Positions 26,494-34,222 of a stretch of 64,000 nucleotides of DNA are shown here, one piece after another. This DNA comes from Bifidobacterium breve (lineage in GTDB: Bacteria; Actinomycetota; Actinomycetes; Nanopelagicales; Nanopelagicaceae), in the NCBI GenBank assembly GCA_945863115.1, contig CAMAYZ010000002.1, positions 1 to 64,000 on the forward strand, in the 5' to 3' direction. Below the pieces are notes generated by a model, which was not told the origin of the DNA, ran no database searches, and saw only the letters and a list, made by a program, of their open reading frames with translations. Position 1 is the stretch's first letter, and every line of letters begins with the position of its first letter. The translations under genes and the position numbers were made by a program.

Positions 26494-26750
26494 TTGTTTT
26501 ACCCCCAGATTTTACGTCGATAACTGCTGCATTGAAAAGGCTACTTTAACAACTTACTCCGACAATTTCGCTATTTGGGCCTACGGGCCAGCTTGCGCTT
26601 ATCAGGAAAAATTAAGCAAAATTCCACAATGTTTCTACGATAATTCCGAGTAATCGGGAAGAAACTTTAACTAGCCTTGGTTACCTTAGATGCTAATTAA
26701 AAGTTTTGGATTACGAGTGATTACGAGTGAATTGACAGGAAGGAGAGAAA
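26494..26750. other. Divergent spacer between the small membrane protein and the Zincin_2 gene
   Basis: 257 nt without a gene. It should hold both divergent promoters, but I could not fix either. It contains two adjacent copies of GATTACGAGT (26710-26729) and an AGGAAGGAGAGAAA ribosome site for the downstream gene. Confidence 0.6.
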
Positions 26751-28052
26751 TTGACTAACAACTTCGGTTTTGGGCCATCAGATCCTGATGATCCTAATAA
26801 TCCCAATGATTCGAATTCAAATGAAAATAACCTTCCGGATTTCAACGAGCTCTTTGCTCAGTTATCAAGCTTTGGTTTAAATCCACAAACTCTTTTTGCG
26901 GCGGCAAATAGCGCTGGTTCTGTTGGTCCACTAATTTCACCAGATGTTCTGCGAGATGTTGCTCGTAAATTTATTTCAAGTCAGGGCGACCGCCCAGTCG
27001 GTTCGCAGGATGTTACAGATTCTCAAGTTGCTTTAGATATTGCAAATACCTGGCTAGATGATGCAACAAATTTTCCGGCACTTTCAAGATCAAATCTTCC
27101 AGCATGGAGTCGACGTGATTGGTTGGATTCATCAGTTGCTAATTGGGCGAAGATGATTGAACCGCTTGCTGATGGAATGGCGAACGCCCTAACAAATGTT
27201 TTGAAGCACGAGAACGGAGTAGATGCCGAACAAGGGCTAGCAGCCGTTGCCCCAATCATGCGGGCATTTATGGGTTCACTAATCGCCAACCAGCTTGGAA
27301 CTTCAGTTGGGCAATTAGCGGTATCAATTACCGGCGCTAATGACGTTGCGATTCCACTCTTTGGAGCCAGTGAAGCCAGATTGATTCCAGAGAATGTAAG
27401 CAAATGGGCGCAGGGGTTAGATATCCCAATCGATGAAGTGCGTATTTTTCTAGCGGTCCGCGAAGCCGCAGCATCACGGTTATTTTCACATTCCCCTTGG
27501 TTATCTGAATATATCCAAGCTGCAATTACTGCTTATGGCGCTGGCATAAAGATTGATATTGATTCAATTCAAGAACAGGCAGAGCGTGCTTTAGAAACCG
27601 GTGAATTAGATATAAATAATCCAGAATCAATTTCGGTTGCAATTTCTTCCGGGTTGTTTAAGCCAGAGCAGAGTCCTTCACAAGATGCAGCACTTGAAAA
27701 GTTAGAGATGATTTTGGCTCTCATCGAAGGTTGGATTGATTATGTTGCAACAAAAGCTGTTGGAGATCGACTTCCTTCGTATCCCGCACTTAGTGAAACT
27801 TTGCGTCGAGGCCGAGCAACAAAATCACCTACTCAACAATTATTTGCAACCCTGCTTGGCTTAGAAGTTTCACCAAGAAAAATGCGTGAATGTTCGCACT
27901 TCTGGTTTGAAGTTGAGAGTGAGATTGGGCTAGCCGGACGAGATCAACGCTGGGAAGATCCTGCGCTCCTGCCGAGATCCGAAGATCTTGCAGATGTAAC
28001 TAAATTCCTGAGTAGCACCATCGTTCCGGATGATCTCTCCGGGCTGCTTTAA
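26751..28052 (+). CDS. Zincin_2 (DUF2342)-family protein, probably lacking the metal site
   Basis: Belongs to the actinobacterial zinc-dependent metalloprotease-like family found next to the Lon-like gene. After an Asp/Asn-rich N-terminus (1-30) the 433-residue protein has the helical body typical of the family, with WLD..TNFPAL near 85 and FLAVREAAASRLFSHSPWL at about 225-243. From memory of the family, members carry an HExxH-like or xEAAHxRLF helix here; this one reads REAAASRLF, without either His, so catalysis is doubtful. Starts at TTG 26751, set by a strong AGGAAGGAG site. Confidence 0.78.
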   Translation: MTNNFGFGPSDPDDPNNPNDSNSNENNLPDFNELFAQLSSFGLNPQTLFAAANSAGSVGPLISPDVLRDVARKFISSQGDRPVGSQDVTDSQVALDIANTWLDDATNFPALSRSNLPAWSRRDWLDSSVANWAKMIEPLADGMANALTNVLKHENGVDAEQGLAAVAPIMRAFMGSLIANQLGTSVGQLAVSITGANDVAIPLFGASEARLIPENVSKWAQGLDIPIDEVRIFLAVREAAASRLFSHSPWLSEYIQAAITAYGAGIKIDIDSIQEQAERALETGELDINNPESISVAISSGLFKPEQSPSQDAALEKLEMILALIEGWIDYVATKAVGDRLPSYPALSETLRRGRATKSPTQQLFATLLGLEVSPRKMRECSHFWFEVESEIGLAGRDQRWEDPALLPRSEDLADVTKFLSSTIVPDDLSGLL

Positions 28053-28438
28053 CCAAACCAGAAAAAGCCAGAAAAAAGCGAAGTCCCCGGGCGCACAATT
28101 CTTTGTTTGCCTTCCCCTTGCAAACAATGAACGGTTATCCGAGAACTTCGTGCCTGAAACTTAAAGTAATTAGTAGCCATAATCAACTTGTTATGGCTTA
28201 GCAACGCCAAGTATTTACGCCAATTTCTAAAGTGATTCTTGAGGGTTTGGGCTAATTGAGAATTAAACAATTTAATTTTGCTAATTCCTGAAGAATTTTG
28301 ATAATTCCTGACGAAATATTGAAAAAGATAGCTCTTTAATTAAAGTAACTCGAGAGATTATGCGGTGGCTGTTGATAAACTTGTGCATAAGCAGTTGATA
28401 ACTCTATGAGTTCTGGGGATAACGGAGGCGGGCCAACT
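28053..28438. other. AT-rich spacer with a hairpin and three DnaA-box-like sites
   Basis: 386 nt without a gene. 28103-28127 is a hairpin (TTGTTTGC/GCAAACAA, 9-nt loop) with no T-run. At 28370-28401 lie TGTTGATAA, TGTGCATAA and AGTTGATAA in one orientation, with starts 12 and 11 nt apart; the middle one is a perfect inverse of the DnaA consensus TTATNCACA. Nothing else recognised. Confidence 0.6.
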
Positions 28439-29140
28439 ATGGCAGATATTCCGGACTCTGAAGCAGGCCAGAGGAATACCGAAAGTAATAATTTTGCAGG
28501 GTCCGTGGAAAACTTTATTCAAGGTGAAATTTTTGCCGATATCTTCCCCAATATGCCTGCTCTCAAGACTAAGAAATCTCTCAAAAAAGAACATGAAGAA
28601 TTACTTTCAAGGCTTCCCGAATTTAGGGTGATAAGAAGTTCAAGGCGGAAGCGAACACTTCATGCCTATCGCCAAAATGGTGTGATTGAAATCCATATTC
28701 CTGATCGATTGAGTCGGCGCCAAGAGTTTGAAGTGATTCCAGAGATGATTGATCTGGTCTTGAAGCGAGAGAATCGACTGCGCAAGAGCGACAACGCCTT
28801 GTTGGAGTTAAGTGATTTGCTTTTGGCCGAGTTCTTGCCAGAATTTAATGAGCGACCGATTTCAGTTACCTGGCGCGTAATGCGCGAGCGCTGGGGTTCG
28901 TGCACAACAGTTGATAAAACGATTCGAATTTCCGAACGACTAAACACTGCGCCCGACTATGCACTTCGTTATGTCTTATTTCATGAATTGATTCATCTTC
29001 GGATTGCCGGACATGGAGATGACTTCCATGAGCTACTTGCCAGATATCCAGATAAAGATCGGGCTGAGGCCTTTTTGGAGGGATATGAGGCTGGATCTGC
29101 TGGTTCACCCGAGGAAATACTGGAGTTACCCACAATTTAG
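28439..29140 (+). CDS. YgjP/DUF45-type metallopeptidase-like protein
   Basis: The C-terminal 150 residues match the YgjP-like (DUF45/M48-like) family: SRRKRTLHAYRQNGVIEIHI, then VMRERWGSCTTVDKTIRIS and the zinc motif LFHELIHLRIAGHGDDFHELL (HExxH plus the third ligand His). The N-terminal 60 residues are variable. ATG 28439 has GGAGG about ten nt upstream and is preferred to ATG 28406 (233 residues). The gene sits in the same order relative to the Zincin_2 gene in many actinobacteria. Substrate unknown. Confidence 0.82.
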   Translation: MADIPDSEAGQRNTESNNFAGSVENFIQGEIFADIFPNMPALKTKKSLKKEHEELLSRLPEFRVIRSSRRKRTLHAYRQNGVIEIHIPDRLSRRQEFEVIPEMIDLVLKRENRLRKSDNALLELSDLLLAEFLPEFNERPISVTWRVMRERWGSCTTVDKTIRISERLNTAPDYALRYVLFHELIHLRIAGHGDDFHELLARYPDKDRAEAFLEGYEAGSAGSPEEILELPTI

Positions 29141-29248
29141 GCTTGAAATCCCTGTTTGTGAGCGTGTTCGGGGGTATGGTGAGCGCATACGCACGCAGGG
29201 TTTGGGATGTCCCCGAGCTTTTGAGAGTGCGGCGATTGGAGGGTCATA

Positions 29249-29407
29249 ATGGCTGAAGAATATAAGGGTGAGGCCTACTGCGTTAAGTGCAAAGAGAAGC
29301 GTGCTTTTGAAGGCCACGTTAAAGTCTCTGAGTCTGGTCGTCGTATGGCGCAAGGCATCTGCCCAGTATGCGGAACAAAAGTTAACCGTATCCTTGGTAA
29401 GGCTTAA
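29249..29407 (+). CDS. DUF5679-type zinc-ribbon mini-protein
   Basis: A 52-residue protein starting MAEEYKGEAYCVKCKEKRAF and ending near GICPVCGTKVNRILGKA. Two CxxC pairs (CVKC and CPVC) make a treble-clef or ribbon zinc site. GGAGGG precedes the ATG. A perfect terminator follows 33 nt after the stop, so it ends a transcript. Small proteins of this type are conserved in actinobacteria; their role is unknown. Confidence 0.85.
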   Translation: MAEEYKGEAYCVKCKEKRAFEGHVKVSESGRRMAQGICPVCGTKVNRILGKA

Positions 29408-29440
29408 TTCACTAAGGTTTAGATAACACCAAATAATTTA

Positions 29441-29475
29441 AACGCCCCTGCGCGAAAGTGTGGGGGCGTTTTCTA
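29441..29475 (+). terminator. Intrinsic terminator after the zinc-ribbon gene
   Basis: AACGCCCC... CGC, GAAA tetraloop, GTG... GGGGCGTT followed by TTTTCT. With G-T pairs the stem extends to about 14 bp. Confidence 0.93.
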
Positions 29476-29520
29476 TGCCACGTGTCTCAATGCCACGTAT
29501 CTCAATGCCACGTATCTCAA
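29476..29520. repeat. 15-bp tandem repeat, three copies
   Basis: TGCCACGTATCTCAA three times in tandem (the first copy has G for A at position 9), followed by TGCGATAA. It lies directly after the terminator, in the 216-nt spacer before the E1-like gene. No gene is seen in 29408-29623. Confidence 0.95.
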
Positions 29521-29623
29521 TGCGATAAGCCCGGCGCTACTGACAGGTGAAATTTTAGGACTGTCTCCACATAGTAAGTCCGAGCAAAAGCGCTGCAATC
29601 TCAAGTGCTAAATACTCGCGGGC

Positions 29624-30829
29624 ATGGACTCAAAATTTCCCACATTGCGGCCCGGAGTAAATTTCTTCAAAATAGCTGGCCAGAGCTGTAGTGACATTTA
29701 CGTCGGATTTAGTAACCGTGGGATTGAGTTGAAATTCGAAATTGCCGAACAGCTCTTGCGGTTATTTGATGGGAGCAGATCTCTAGCGAATATAACTTCG
29801 ATAATTGAAGCCGACCAAGTCCAGGCTACTAAATCATCGAAGGTTTGTGAAAATCAGATCTCCCAAATATTACAAATATTGCAAATATTAAGTGAAGAGC
29901 GATTAATTGAATTTCGAACCTCGCCACTACCCAACCAATTACCTAAAAAGGAATTGCCTGCGGCTAACTTAGTTAATTCTCTTAATCGGATGCGGGCCGA
30001 AGAAAATCTATATAGCTGGCATCCACAAGCAGATACTGGAATAAGTGCAGAAACTTTAATTGGCAAGCGTCGCAATTTTTCAATAATGATTTATGGCCGA
30101 AATCGTTTAGCGCTCTCGCTATTCGCAGTCTTGCAAGCAAGTGGCTTTACCCAAGTCAAACTAACCGATCGAACTAATTCGGCTGGCAACGATTCCATTG
30201 CTCAAATAGAGCCGTCGGACGTATGTGGGCTCGCGATACGTGGAAGTGATGTTGGGCTTCGAAAACCCTTGGTTCTCGCTGACTTAGCGCGAAATTCTCA
30301 ATTATTTCCCACAGGAGATTTGGCACTTCCAGCATTCCCGGTTATCCCGGATTTAATTATTTCAACGCAATCGGTCCCCCAAGAAACGATGCAAAACTGG
30401 TTGAGCGAAAATATTGTGCACCTACCTATTTCAAATCTAATTGAAAACAAAATTGTTATTGGCCCAATTGTTATCCCTGGAAAAACTCCCTGCCTTAATT
30501 GCTTGAACCTCTGGCGCGCTGAGCGATTTCCACATCACAATTCATTTGAAATTTTAGTGGCGCTAGATTGCGGCGAGGGCAAAGGTTTAGAACTTCCTTC
30601 GGCCCAGGTTGCGCTCTTGACGGGTTTGATAACTACGCAAGTAATTCAATATTGCTCCTTGCTAGATTCTGAAGAAACTCAGGTTTCTAAAAATTTGATA
30701 AAGCTCGTTGGTGCCACCTTGGCCATAAATCTCTTTGATCCACTTGGCTCAATCTCTTCGGAAGATGAAACCTTAGGATATAGATACTGGCAACCACATA
30801 TTTCTTGTGGCTGCCAGCGTCTTATCTGA
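29624..30829 (+). CDS. Orphan TOMM-cyclodehydratase/E1-like protein
   Basis: The 401-residue protein resembles the ThiF/E1-like, leader-peptide-binding subunit of azole-forming (TOMM) cyclodehydratases. Residues 1-95 look like a winged-helix recognition domain, followed by a Rossmann-like part (about 140-260) and a zinc knuckle formed by TPCLNCLNLWR (about 289) and the C-terminal SCGCQRLI. No YcaO partner or dehydrogenase is nearby. Homologues occupy the same spot in other actinobacteria (the Rv3196 region), so it is probably a housekeeping relative with a different, unknown role. Confidence 0.65.
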   Translation: MDSKFPTLRPGVNFFKIAGQSCSDIYVGFSNRGIELKFEIAEQLLRLFDGSRSLANITSIIEADQVQATKSSKVCENQISQILQILQILSEERLIEFRTSPLPNQLPKKELPAANLVNSLNRMRAEENLYSWHPQADTGISAETLIGKRRNFSIMIYGRNRLALSLFAVLQASGFTQVKLTDRTNSAGNDSIAQIEPSDVCGLAIRGSDVGLRKPLVLADLARNSQLFPTGDLALPAFPVIPDLIISTQSVPQETMQNWLSENIVHLPISNLIENKIVIGPIVIPGKTPCLNCLNLWRAERFPHHNSFEILVALDCGEGKGLELPSAQVALLTGLITTQVIQYCSLLDSEETQVSKNLIKLVGATLAINLFDPLGSISSEDETLGYRYWQPHISCGCQRLI

Positions 30830-31156
30830 TTAGCTAGCTAGTTGAATAAGTCGTGGTCGACCTGCAGTTCGCTTTGCTTGGATGACCTTGCCATCTTCAA
30901 ACAATTCACCGCCCCAAATTCCACATGGCTCGGCACGAGATAAAGCGCCTTCTAGGCACTTTGCTCGCATCGGACATTCACCACAGAGCGCCTTGGCATA
31001 CGAAATTTCGGCTTGGCTTTCTGCGAAGAAGGTCTCTGGATCTGCCTGATGGCAGGGAAGCTTCGTTGCGCTATCTGCGAAAGCAGTTACGCCAATCTTT
31101 GCATCTGGGCCTTCGGCCCATCCTGGTACTAATAGTTCGCTGAAGAGAACAGTCAC
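30830..31156 (-). CDS. whiB7: Iron-sulfur transcription factor WhiB7
   Basis: Activates intrinsic antibiotic-resistance genes with the main sigma factor. The four cluster cysteines are C in LPCHQAD and those of ALCGECPMRAKCL; then comes the turn GIWGGELFEDG and a C-terminal AT-hook-like AGRPR, which distinguishes WhiB7 from other Wbl proteins. GTG 31156 has GGAGGTGA at proper distance, so it is preferred to GTG 31165 (108 residues). The place beside a UvrD2-like gene is that of whiB7 in mycobacteria. A 330-nt leader with a uORF and terminator controls it. Confidence 0.93.
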   Translation of the reverse strand: MTVLFSELLVPGWAEGPDAKIGVTAFADSATKLPCHQADPETFFAESQAEISYAKALCGECPMRAKCLEGALSRAEPCGIWGGELFEDGKVIQAKRTAGRPRLIQLAS

Positions 31157-31260
31157 TGTTCTCACCTCCGTTTTTTCTAGTTTGGCTTTCTCTTGTTTGG
31201 GTTAGGTTGGTTGGTTGGGTTATCCGGATGGATAAATTCCTTGGGCTTCTGGCGGCTGGT

Positions 31261-31306
31261 AGAAAAGCAAAAGGGCCGCGAATCCTTTGAAAGGATTTGC
31301 GGCCCT
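31261..31306 (-). terminator. Intrinsic terminator in the whiB7 leader
   Basis: Arms at 31306-31291 and 31287-31272 (AGGGCCGCAAATCCTT paired with AAGGATTCGCGGCCCT, one mismatched base) followed on the minus strand by TTTTGCTTTT. It lies about 105 nt before the whiB7 start, so full-length whiB7 mRNA requires read-through. Confidence 0.92.
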
Positions 31307-31344
31307 GGGGCTTTTGACTATCGGTTAGCCGATAGAGCTCCAGG
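31304..31344 (-). promoter_or_regulatory. Stop-codon hairpin and candidate antiterminator of whiB7
   Basis: CTATCGG/CCGATAG (31335-31329 and 31324-31318) forms a 7-bp stem with the uORF stop codon in its loop. Flanking segments CCTGGAGCT (31344-31336) and AGCCCCAGG (31312-31304) can pair with one mismatch and would take up the first bases of the terminator 5' arm. Confidence 0.7.
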
Positions 31345-31486
31345 ATCCGCGCTTTGCATAGGCTGCATAGGTAGCAGCGAAGGCAAAATGCTTATGTGTT
31401 GATGGCTTATTTGTCGCTGATGCCACAACAAAAGACGCAGCCGAATTACGGCGTGCGCTCGAAGTTAGTGCGAGTTGTAGTGACAT
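31325..31486 (-). CDS. Upstream ORF (53 codons) in the whiB7 leader
   Basis: Leader peptide starting MSLQLALTSSARRN and ending KRGSWSSIG, stop TAA at 31327-31325. Its ATG lies seven nt after a TACCCT hexamer, so the message probably starts at the ATG with no ribosome-binding site. The stop codon sits in a hairpin 18 nt before the terminator stem. This layout matches the known ribosome-mediated attenuation of whiB7/wblC in actinobacteria, where slow or stalled translation of the uORF permits read-through. The peptide sequence itself need not be conserved. Confidence 0.8.
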   Translation of the reverse strand: MSLQLALTSSARRNSAASFVVASATNKPSTHKHFAFAATYAAYAKRGSWSSIG

Positions 31487-31493
31487 GTAGAGA

Positions 31494-31534
31494 AGGGTAA
31501 CTCACGCCACATCGATGGCGCAAGTTGATTAATT
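31494..31534 (-). promoter_or_regulatory. whiB7 promoter with AT-rich activator site
   Basis: Minus-strand TTGCGC (31523-31518), 18-nt spacer, TACCCT (31499-31494). An AT-rich stretch (AATTAATCA, 31534-31526) lies just upstream of the -35 element, where the WhiB7 AT-hook is known to contact its own promoter. Inferred autoregulated start at about 31486. Confidence 0.65.
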
Positions 31535-31556
31535 GAGGTTGATTATCTCGAGGCGA

Positions 31557-33218
31557 TTAGAGAATGCCGCTGAGAAACGGGCTGGGGCTTCCGGAATAGG
31601 AAAGATGCAATTCGCTCTTTGCGCGAGTGAGGCCCACGTAGAAAAGCCTGCGCTCCTCTTCAATGTCGTTGCCCATCGGCAATATTCCATCGCTGACCCC
31701 AGCCAAGAAAACATGGTCCCATTCCAGGCCTTTTGCAGCGTGCAAAGTTGAGAGCACCACGCCAGGCAGCGATGGCGGATTGTTCTGCTCGGCTCGATCT
31801 TCCAGTTCGCGCAGGTAAGTTCGCAGCGTTATTGCGCTCCCCGCCGAAGCCGCATCCTCTTGCATGGTTTTTGCCAAAGCTAAAAATGCGTGGACATAAT
31901 CGGTGTCACCAAATGGGCGCAAAACTGCAACTAAATCGTCATACCAATTTCCACCTTCAGTTGGCAGAACTGATGCACTTCTAATTACTCGCATTGCATC
32001 TCTAACATCTACCCGCTCGAAGAACTTTTCTGAACTTTTTATTTGCGACTCGATTCCAGCGCTTCGAAGTTCGCGTTCGAAGATATCTAATTGCGCATTA
32101 GTTCTTGTAAGGATTGCGACTTCAACATGTTCGCCAGCTTTAGCACGGAGCTCTGCAATCTTTTTCGCAATGAAATTTGCTTCACCCGCATTTGATTCAA
32201 ATTTTGCAATCTCTGGTTTAGCACCGTGTTCATTCATCGATGCAAGTTCGTGGCCGTGCTCGCCGATCATTCCGCCTTGACGCAAGATTGCATTTGCAGT
32301 TCCAATGATTTCTGGGGTCGAGCGGTAGCCGCGGGATAATCTAATTACTTGAGCGGTTGGAAAGCGCTTTGTGAAGCCCAGGAGAAACGATGAGCTTGCG
32401 CCGGCAAATGAGTAAATAGTCTGGGCCGCATCTCCAACTACACAAATGTCATCACGGTTACCAAGCCATAAATTCAATAATCGTTGCTGCAGTGGTGAAA
32501 CATCTTGATATTCATCAACGGTGAAATAACGATATTGATCACGGACCCGTTCGCGAACATCGCGATCTTCCTCCAACATTCCAACGGTCAATAAGAGAAC
32601 ATCTTCGAAATCAATTGCGCGCTCTTGTTGTTTCAAAGTTTCATAGGATTGGTAAACCTTGGAGATATCTTCAAAATTTGCTTTGTCAGGTTTGTTATTT
32701 GGAATTCGAAGTGTCCGCCCCGCACCAAGCGCCGATTCAACATATTCATCTGGTGAAATCTCTAAGACCTTTGCCCATTCAATTTCGCTGGCAATCTCCC
32801 GCAACGTTGATGTTTGCGGAGTCAACGAGGAATCTGTGCGATTTAACGCTTCGGCAATAGCACCAGATTTCATAGTTAGTAGCGATGGGAAAGAGCCACC
32901 AAAGGCATAGGGCCAGAAATACATTAATTGCTTAATTGCAGCAGAGTGAAATGTTCGAGCACTCGCATTTGGAATTCCAAGACCGCGCAATCTTGCTCGC
33001 ATCTCACCTGCTGCACGTGCAGTGAAAGTTAGTGCAAGAGTTTTACTTGAATCAGTAACACCTATTGCAATTGCATATGCGATTCGATGTGTGATTACAC
33101 GAGTCTTTCCAGTTCCTGCGCCAGCAATTACGCAAACTGGACCACGGACTGCAGTAACAACTTCTCGCTGCTCAGGATCTAGGGCTTCAAGTATCTGATC
33201 AACGCTGGCTGCCGGCAT
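31557..33218 (-). CDS. UvrD2-like superfamily 1 DNA helicase, short form
   Basis: 3'-5' DNA helicase of the UvrD/PcrA family. The 553-residue protein has Walker A VIAGAGTGKTRVI (about 31-43), motif Ia TLALTFTARAAGEM, motif II FTVDEYQDVSPLQQRL, motif III VVGDAAQTIYSFAGA, motif IV LSRGYRSTPEI and motif VI FYVGLTRAKSELHLS. It ends soon after motif VI; mycobacterial UvrD2 (about 700 residues) adds a tetracysteine region and an HRDC domain that are missing here. It abuts nudC (one nt between stop and start codons) as in other actinobacteria. Confidence 0.92.
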   Translation of the reverse strand: MPAASVDQILEALDPEQREVVTAVRGPVCVIAGAGTGKTRVITHRIAYAIAIGVTDSSKTLALTFTARAAGEMRARLRGLGIPNASARTFHSAAIKQLMYFWPYAFGGSFPSLLTMKSGAIAEALNRTDSSLTPQTSTLREIASEIEWAKVLEISPDEYVESALGAGRTLRIPNNKPDKANFEDISKVYQSYETLKQQERAIDFEDVLLLTVGMLEEDRDVRERVRDQYRYFTVDEYQDVSPLQQRLLNLWLGNRDDICVVGDAAQTIYSFAGASSSFLLGFTKRFPTAQVIRLSRGYRSTPEIIGTANAILRQGGMIGEHGHELASMNEHGAKPEIAKFESNAGEANFIAKKIAELRAKAGEHVEVAILTRTNAQLDIFERELRSAGIESQIKSSEKFFERVDVRDAMRVIRSASVLPTEGGNWYDDLVAVLRPFGDTDYVHAFLALAKTMQEDAASAGSAITLRTYLRELEDRAEQNNPPSLPGVVLSTLHAAKGLEWDHVFLAGVSDGILPMGNDIEEERRLFYVGLTRAKSELHLSYSGSPSPFLSGIL

Positions 33219-34154
33219 TTACTTGCCTAACAAATCACGAACATCTGCGCCGTTTTTCTCATACCAAAACTCAATCATCTTGCGAGCAACGCTCATACTC
33301 GGTGGCAAGGTAAGAGATTTATCCGCAATTTCCGCACGCATTTGCTCTCGCGTCAGCCAACGGATTTCTTCTATCTCTTCGCCATCAGCTTTTGCTTCAT
33401 CCGGATTGGTTGCTAAAGCCGAAAATGAAATCATGATTGATGCTGGAAATGGCCAAGGTTGAGATCCCAGATAAGTAATTGAATCTGCACGAATAGCCGA
33501 CTCTTCAAAGACTTCGCGCAAAACTGTCTGTTCGAAAGATTCACCAGGTTCAACGAAGCCGGCAAAACAAGAGAAGCGTTTTTCTGGCCAGATTTTCTGG
33601 CGACCAAGTAAAACGCGATCATTTTCATCTTTTACTAAAACAATTACTGCGCCATCTGTTCTTGGATAATGTTCAGACCCATCTGATGAACATTTACGAA
33701 GTGATCCACCATTTGCACTTAACGTTGGCGCGCCGCATCTAGAACAGAACTGATGCGAGTGATGCCAATTAGCAATCGCCTGCGTATGAATAGCAAGACC
33801 CATTTCAAGTTGCGATAAGAAATCACCGAGGGTTCTAAGGGTTTGATAATTTTCTAGGGTCTCAAAACTTTCAAAATCTGCTGCATCACTGCACCATGCA
33901 AAATATGAAATCCCTTTATCTATTCCAAGAAATAACTCTTCGCCATGTGCAAATTTTTCATCTGTGCGAAGTTGGGCGATTTGATCTGCGCTCTGAAAAT
34001 CCAATTCATGACTTGGTTTGACTCGAAATTTTCCGGAAGCGAAGTGCAGAATCCGTGCACTCTTCCAAAGCTTTGCCAATTCATCTGGCTTAAGTCGAAG
34101 CTCACCAGAGCGATCAACTGCCTCGCTGGCCAATGGGAGCTTCAAAACATTCAC
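33219..34154 (-). CDS. nudC: NAD(+) diphosphatase / RNA NAD-decapping NudC
   Basis: Hydrolyses NADH and removes NAD caps from RNA. The 311-residue protein has a zinc ribbon (CSRCGAPT ... KCSSDGSEHYPR, with His replacing the fourth Cys as in other actinobacteria), the Nudix box GFVEPGESFEQTVLREVFEE (about 203-222) and the NudC signature SQPWPFPASIM. It starts at GTG 34154; TAGGGT lies six nt before it, fitting a leaderless transcript that continues into the uvrD2-like gene. Confidence 0.95.
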   Translation of the reverse strand: MNVLKLPLASEAVDRSGELRLKPDELAKLWKSARILHFASGKFRVKPSHELDFQSADQIAQLRTDEKFAHGEELFLGIDKGISYFAWCSDAADFESFETLENYQTLRTLGDFLSQLEMGLAIHTQAIANWHHSHQFCSRCGAPTLSANGGSLRKCSSDGSEHYPRTDGAVIVLVKDENDRVLLGRQKIWPEKRFSCFAGFVEPGESFEQTVLREVFEESAIRADSITYLGSQPWPFPASIMISFSALATNPDEAKADGEEIEEIRWLTREQMRAEIADKSLTLPPSMSVARKMIEFWYEKNGADVRDLLGK

Positions 34155-34222
34155 CCGCAGACCCTACTAGGGCAGGCAAATCGGGGCGAGAAATGCTTTT
34201 GGAATGCTTATAAGGTGCGCAA

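Noticed and set aside
28049-28270. 73-codon minus-strand frame in the AT-rich spacer
   Set aside because: No ribosome site, no recognisable motif and partial overlap with the Zincin_2 gene end; likely chance.
28370-28401. Chromosomal origin
   Set aside because: Only three box-like sites and no dnaA, dnaN or gyrase genes nearby; kept only as a possible DnaA-binding cluster.
29476-29520. Possible CRISPR array
   Set aside because: Units are directly adjacent with no spacers, only 15 bp long, and no cas genes are present.
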